Shown here: positions 61,092 to 64,000 of the stretch, piece by piece
How positions within the stretch are numbered: position 1 is the stretch's first letter
Layout of the letters: each line of letters opens with the position of its first letter
Assembly (NCBI GenBank): GCA_016930175.1
Contig: JAFGHJ010000048.1
Span: 1-64,000 of the forward strand
Source of the DNA: Caldifarciminota bacterium
GTDB taxonomy: Bacteria; Hydrothermota; UBA3072
DNA length: 64,000 nt
Direction: 5' to 3'
Position numbers and translations under genes: made by a program
The notes under the pieces: generated by a model
The model's input: only the letters and a program-made list of their open reading frames with translations
Told to the model about the DNA's origin: nothing
The model's database searches: none

Positions 61092-62123
61092 ATGAAATAC
61101 TCTAGTGTCGGAATAATAGGTGCAGGAAACTGGGGTACGACCCTTGCCTTACATATTAACAGGGAGGGAGTAGAGGTCACACTTTTTGAACCGGTCAAAG
61201 AGAGAATTGATTTTTTAAAGAATTACAGAGAAAACAAAGAATTCTTGCCCGGGCATAAAATACCGGAAAGTATACTGCTTACAGATAAACCAAAAGAGCT
61301 TACAGATAAATCAGACTTTATATTTTTCGTTCTTCCAAGCAATATATTAAAGGATATAGCGGGTGTTTTCGGAAAACATATAGATGAAGATAAGATTGTA
61401 GCAAGTTTTACAAAAGGTGTTGATCCTAAAACCTTGCAGAGAATGTCTGAAATAATAGAGGAAGAAATTCCATCACAAAGAAAAAAAATCGTAGCTGTTT
61501 CCGGACCTTCTATTGCAAGAGAGGTTATTAAGGGTATTCCTACTTCGCTTGTGGCTGCATCGGCCAATATGGAAAAAGCAGAAATTGTCCAGAAAAGACT
61601 TTCCGGCGAGAAAATACGAGTTTACACCTCTTCGGATATAGTGGGAGTAGAACTCGGCGGAGCTTTTAAAAATGTTTACGCAATTGCTTCCGGCATATGT
61701 GATGGGATGGAACTTGGAATGAATGCGAAGGCTGCCCTTATTACGAGATCAATGGCTGAGCTCTCGAAGCTCGGAGAAGTAATGGGAGGAAAGAGCGAGA
61801 CTTTCTCGGGACTTTCAGGCTTCGGAGATCTTATAGTTACTTCATTTTCTAAATTCTCGAGAAACAGAACTTTAGGAGAAAAGTTGGGCAAAGGATACAA
61901 ATTAGATGCTATTCTTGCTAACACAATAGAAGTTGTAGAGGGTGTTAGAACAACCGAATCAATTTGTAAGCTTTCGGACGAATATGGTGTGAATATGCCC
62001 GTGGCATGGGAAATTCATTCCATATTATATGACAATAAGAGTCCTTTAAATTCTATGAAAGATTTAATGAAAAGAGAATTAAAAAGGGAGAGAAAAAATG
62101 AAAAAAATGTTTTATACTATTAA
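61092..62123 (+). CDS. gpsA: glycerol-3-phosphate dehydrogenase [NAD(P)+]
   Basis: 343 aa. Makes sn-glycerol 3-phosphate for phospholipids from dihydroxyacetone phosphate. NAD loop GIIGAGNWGTTLAL (8-20), VSGPSIAREVIKGIPTSLVAA, catalytic Lys in GGAFKNVYAIASGICDGMELGMNAKAALITRSMAE, GLSGFGDLIVTSFSKFSRNRTLGE. Complete. No Shine-Dalgarno before the ATG, consistent with a near-leaderless RNA. Overlaps the MerR-type gene by 26 bp. Confidence 0.97.
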   Translation: MKYSSVGIIGAGNWGTTLALHINREGVEVTLFEPVKERIDFLKNYRENKEFLPGHKIPESILLTDKPKELTDKSDFIFFVLPSNILKDIAGVFGKHIDEDKIVASFTKGVDPKTLQRMSEIIEEEIPSQRKKIVAVSGPSIAREVIKGIPTSLVAASANMEKAEIVQKRLSGEKIRVYTSSDIVGVELGGAFKNVYAIASGICDGMELGMNAKAALITRSMAELSKLGEVMGGKSETFSGLSGFGDLIVTSFSKFSRNRTLGEKLGKGYKLDAILANTIEVVEGVRTTESICKLSDEYGVNMPVAWEIHSILYDNKSPLNSMKDLMKRELKRERKNEKNVLYY

Positions 62124-62382
62124 AGAAACCTCTGACCTCGTGGGTGAAAATGAATCGACTTTGAGATTCTGGGAGGGAGAATTTAAAGAAATTAGACCGA
62201 GAAGAAGCAGCGGAGGCAAAAGACTATATTCTAACGCTGATATTGAACTGCTGAAAAAAATAAAATATCTTTTGCGAGAAAGAAAAATCTCCATAGAAGG
62301 AGCGAAGGAACAATTGAGCGGCAAGAGCGAAGAGCTTGATCTAATAGGAAGATTAGAAGAAGTGAAGAGAGTCCTCGAATGA
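62098..62382 (+). CDS. small MerR-family transcriptional regulator
   Basis: 94 aa. FYTIKETSDLVGENESTLRFWEGEFKEIRPRRSSGGKRLYSNADIELLKKIKYLLRERKISIEGAK is the MerR DNA-binding domain of the type often found after gpsA or near infB (HTH with RFWE.EF motif). No effector domain; a short helix (79-94) may dimerise it. Overlaps gpsA before it and purH after it, so all three are co-translated. Confidence 0.9.
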   Translation: MKKMFYTIKETSDLVGENESTLRFWEGEFKEIRPRRSSGGKRLYSNADIELLKKIKYLLRERKISIEGAKEQLSGKSEELDLIGRLEEVKRVLE

Positions 62383-63944
62383 AGGAATTAAGATTAAAAA
62401 ACGCATTAATATCTGTTTATAATAAGGAAGGCATGGTCGAGCTTGCGCGTGAATTAGATAACGCAGGAGTCAACATTATTTCGACTTCCGGAACACACGC
62501 AAAACTCGCAGAAGAGGGTATTAAAGCCACAAAGGTTGAAGATATCGCTTCAAGTCCGGAATTGCTCGACGGTAGGGTAAAAACATTGCAGCCTGAAATT
62601 TTTGCTTCTATTCTTGTAAACAGAGACAAAAAGGAACATCTCGCCCAATTGAAGAGTTTGAAACTCGAACCGATAGATATTGTTGTCGTAAACCTCTATC
62701 CTTTCAAATCGGGACTGGATAAAAATCTATCAGATGACGAAATGATAGAATTAATCGATATCGGAGGAGCCTCTTTAATTCGCGCGGGGGCTAAAAATTA
62801 TAAAAGTTGTCTGGTCCTGTCCGATCCATCGGATTATAAGATTTTTATTCAAAAAATTAAAGAAGGTAAAGGAGTTATCTCGTTAGATTACAGAAAAAAA
62901 CAGGCGGAGAAAGCCTTCAGGCAACTTTCCTTCTATAATAAGATGATAGCGGACTATTATTTAAAATCACTCGGAGAAAAAAAAGAAGAATTCACCGATT
63001 TCTTATCACTTGATTGCAAAAAGATAATGGACCTTCGTTACGGAGAAAATCCGCACCAAAAGAGTTCGGTTTACAGATTTACAGACAGTAAAATAAGTTT
63101 ACTGGATGCAGAACAGCTCTGGGGAAAACCTATGTCTTATAATAACTGGATGGATACCGACGGCGCTGTCGGAGCAGTATCCGAGTTCGATAAAACCTGT
63201 GTAGCTATCATAAAACATGCTGCTCCCTGCGGTATTGGTGTCGCAGATAGTGTATTAGATGCATTTAAAAAGGCTCAAAGCTGTGATCCGCTTTCTGCCT
63301 TCGGAGGAATTATTTCTTCGAACAGAGAAATTGATTTAGATACGGCGGAAGCTATAGCAGAATCTTTTTTTGAGGTTGTATTAGCTCCGGCTTATACGGA
63401 GGATGCGCTTACTAAACTTAAAGAAAAAAAGAATTTGCGTATCCTGGAGGCTAAGGCGGAGCTATTTTCTCCTCTCGACTATATGAAATGTTATCCTATA
63501 ATCGGAGGGATTTTAATGCAACAAAGTGATTCTTCTAGTGAGGACCCTAACGGGTGGGATGTCGTGAGCAAAAAAGAACCGACTCAAGAAGAAGTGGAAG
63601 ATCTTGATTTTGCATGGAGGGTTGTCAAATGGGTAAAATCAAATGCAATCGTTCTGGCTAAAGATCTAAAAACAATCGGAATTGGTACCGGACAACCGTC
63701 CAGGGTTGATTCTGTTGAAATTTCTATTCTTAAAGCAAAAAAATACGGGCATGAAATAGCAGGGGCTGTCTTAGCATCAGACGCTTTTTTCCCTTTCAGG
63801 GATTCTATAGATAAAGCGAAAGAAGCAGGCGTAACTGCCATTGTAGAACCAGGCGGATCGGTAAGAGATAAAGAAGTTATTGATGCGGCAAACGAACACA
63901 ATATAGCCCTGTTATTTACAGGGAAAAGACATTTCAGACATTAA
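62379..63944 (+). CDS. purH: bifunctional AICAR transformylase/IMP cyclohydrolase
   Basis: 521 aa, normal length. Last two steps of IMP synthesis. N-terminal IMP cyclohydrolase: ALISVYNKEGMVELARELDNAGVNIISTSGTHAKL, SPELLDGRVKTLQP, IDIGGASLIRAGAKN. C-terminal AICAR transformylase: DLRYGENPHQKSSVYR, the K-H pair IIKHAAPCGIGV, SDAFFPFRDSIDKAKEAGV, ending GKRHFRH. Start ATGA overlaps the MerR gene stop. Complete. Confidence 0.98.
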   Translation: MKELRLKNALISVYNKEGMVELARELDNAGVNIISTSGTHAKLAEEGIKATKVEDIASSPELLDGRVKTLQPEIFASILVNRDKKEHLAQLKSLKLEPIDIVVVNLYPFKSGLDKNLSDDEMIELIDIGGASLIRAGAKNYKSCLVLSDPSDYKIFIQKIKEGKGVISLDYRKKQAEKAFRQLSFYNKMIADYYLKSLGEKKEEFTDFLSLDCKKIMDLRYGENPHQKSSVYRFTDSKISLLDAEQLWGKPMSYNNWMDTDGAVGAVSEFDKTCVAIIKHAAPCGIGVADSVLDAFKKAQSCDPLSAFGGIISSNREIDLDTAEAIAESFFEVVLAPAYTEDALTKLKEKKNLRILEAKAELFSPLDYMKCYPIIGGILMQQSDSSSEDPNGWDVVSKKEPTQEEVEDLDFAWRVVKWVKSNAIVLAKDLKTIGIGTGQPSRVDSVEISILKAKKYGHEIAGAVLASDAFFPFRDSIDKAKEAGVTAIVEPGGSVRDKEVIDAANEHNIALLFTGKRHFRH

Positions 63945-64000
63945 TCCACACCACCCGTTTTTTAACAACAAATAGCACAAATTACACAAATGAATTAATT

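Overview
The window reads as one contig of an anaerobic, Gram-negative (diderm) bacterium at roughly 37-40% G+C. The diderm evidence is a TonB-dependent receptor, several outer-membrane-type barrels, lipoproteins, and an esterase carrying a type IX secretion sorting domain. The anaerobe evidence is superoxide reductase, an NfnAB transhydrogenase, a 2-oxoacid:ferredoxin oxidoreductase, a ferredoxin:thioredoxin reductase-rubredoxin fusion and FeoAB. The mix fits an uncultured FCB-like or candidate-phylum lineage (WOR-3/Stahlbacteria, Cloacimonadota or similar). That placement is inference; there is no rRNA in the window.

Layout. 1-1658: a G+C-richer left end with a truncated GNAT acetyltransferase and an SGNH-hydrolase lipoprotein. 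2023-13599 (minus): a methyltransferase-like membrane protein, then a long minus-strand run asnS > barrel protein > gap > pgk > tpiA > secG > rplU > rpmA > SpoIVB-like S55 peptidase > beta-propeller protein. 14073-17181 (minus): nfnAB and rpiA. 17433-19675: a toxin-antitoxin pair and a T9SS esterase enclosed by a near-perfect 76-bp inverted repeat. 21338-25968 (minus): a tightly overlapping TonB receptor/metal ABC transporter/methyltransferase operon. 26184-34443: GH3 beta-glucosidase, superoxide reductase under a PerR-like box, a lipoprotein, a duplicated Cys-cluster membrane protein, an Ogg2 glycosylase, a two-gene nucleotidyltransferase cassette and a ferritin-domain iron transporter. 35199-44636 (minus): twelve close-packed genes joining sulfur transfer, Fe-S assembly, thiol redox, PTS enzyme I, 2-oxoacid oxidation and D-lactate dehydrogenase, preceded by a 28-bp perfect palindrome. 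46299-57038: a carbohydrate cluster of two GH94 phosphorylases, one GH130 phosphorylase, two cation-coupled sugar transporters and a LarA-like racemase. 58467-60852: DtxR regulator-feoA-feoB. 61092-63944: gpsA, a MerR-type regulator and purH.

How it works together. Periplasmic GH3 and the cytoplasmic phosphorylases would turn beta-linked disaccharides into sugar phosphates for the glycolytic run (gap-pgk-tpiA). Pyruvate or another 2-oxoacid feeds KorAB, giving reduced ferredoxin that FTR/rubredoxin and Nfn can use, while the Ldh-like enzyme and LarA deal with lactate-type acids. Iron enters through FeoAB, is stored or exported by the ferritin-VIT protein, and is built into clusters by the isc-type genes.

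Promoters are recognisable throughout as TTGACA/TTGACT and TATAAT-like boxes, most often separated by 16 bp. Some genes have a Shine-Dalgarno sequence; others look leaderless. Almost every intergenic gap holds short, degenerate, 7-9-nt-period repeats in both orientations. No tRNA, rRNA or CRISPR array was seen. The strongest candidates for something undescribed are the 12-gene redox/sulfur operon with its palindromic operator and IscU-MIP18 fusion, the inverted-repeat-bounded cassette, and the structured element at 57188-57264.
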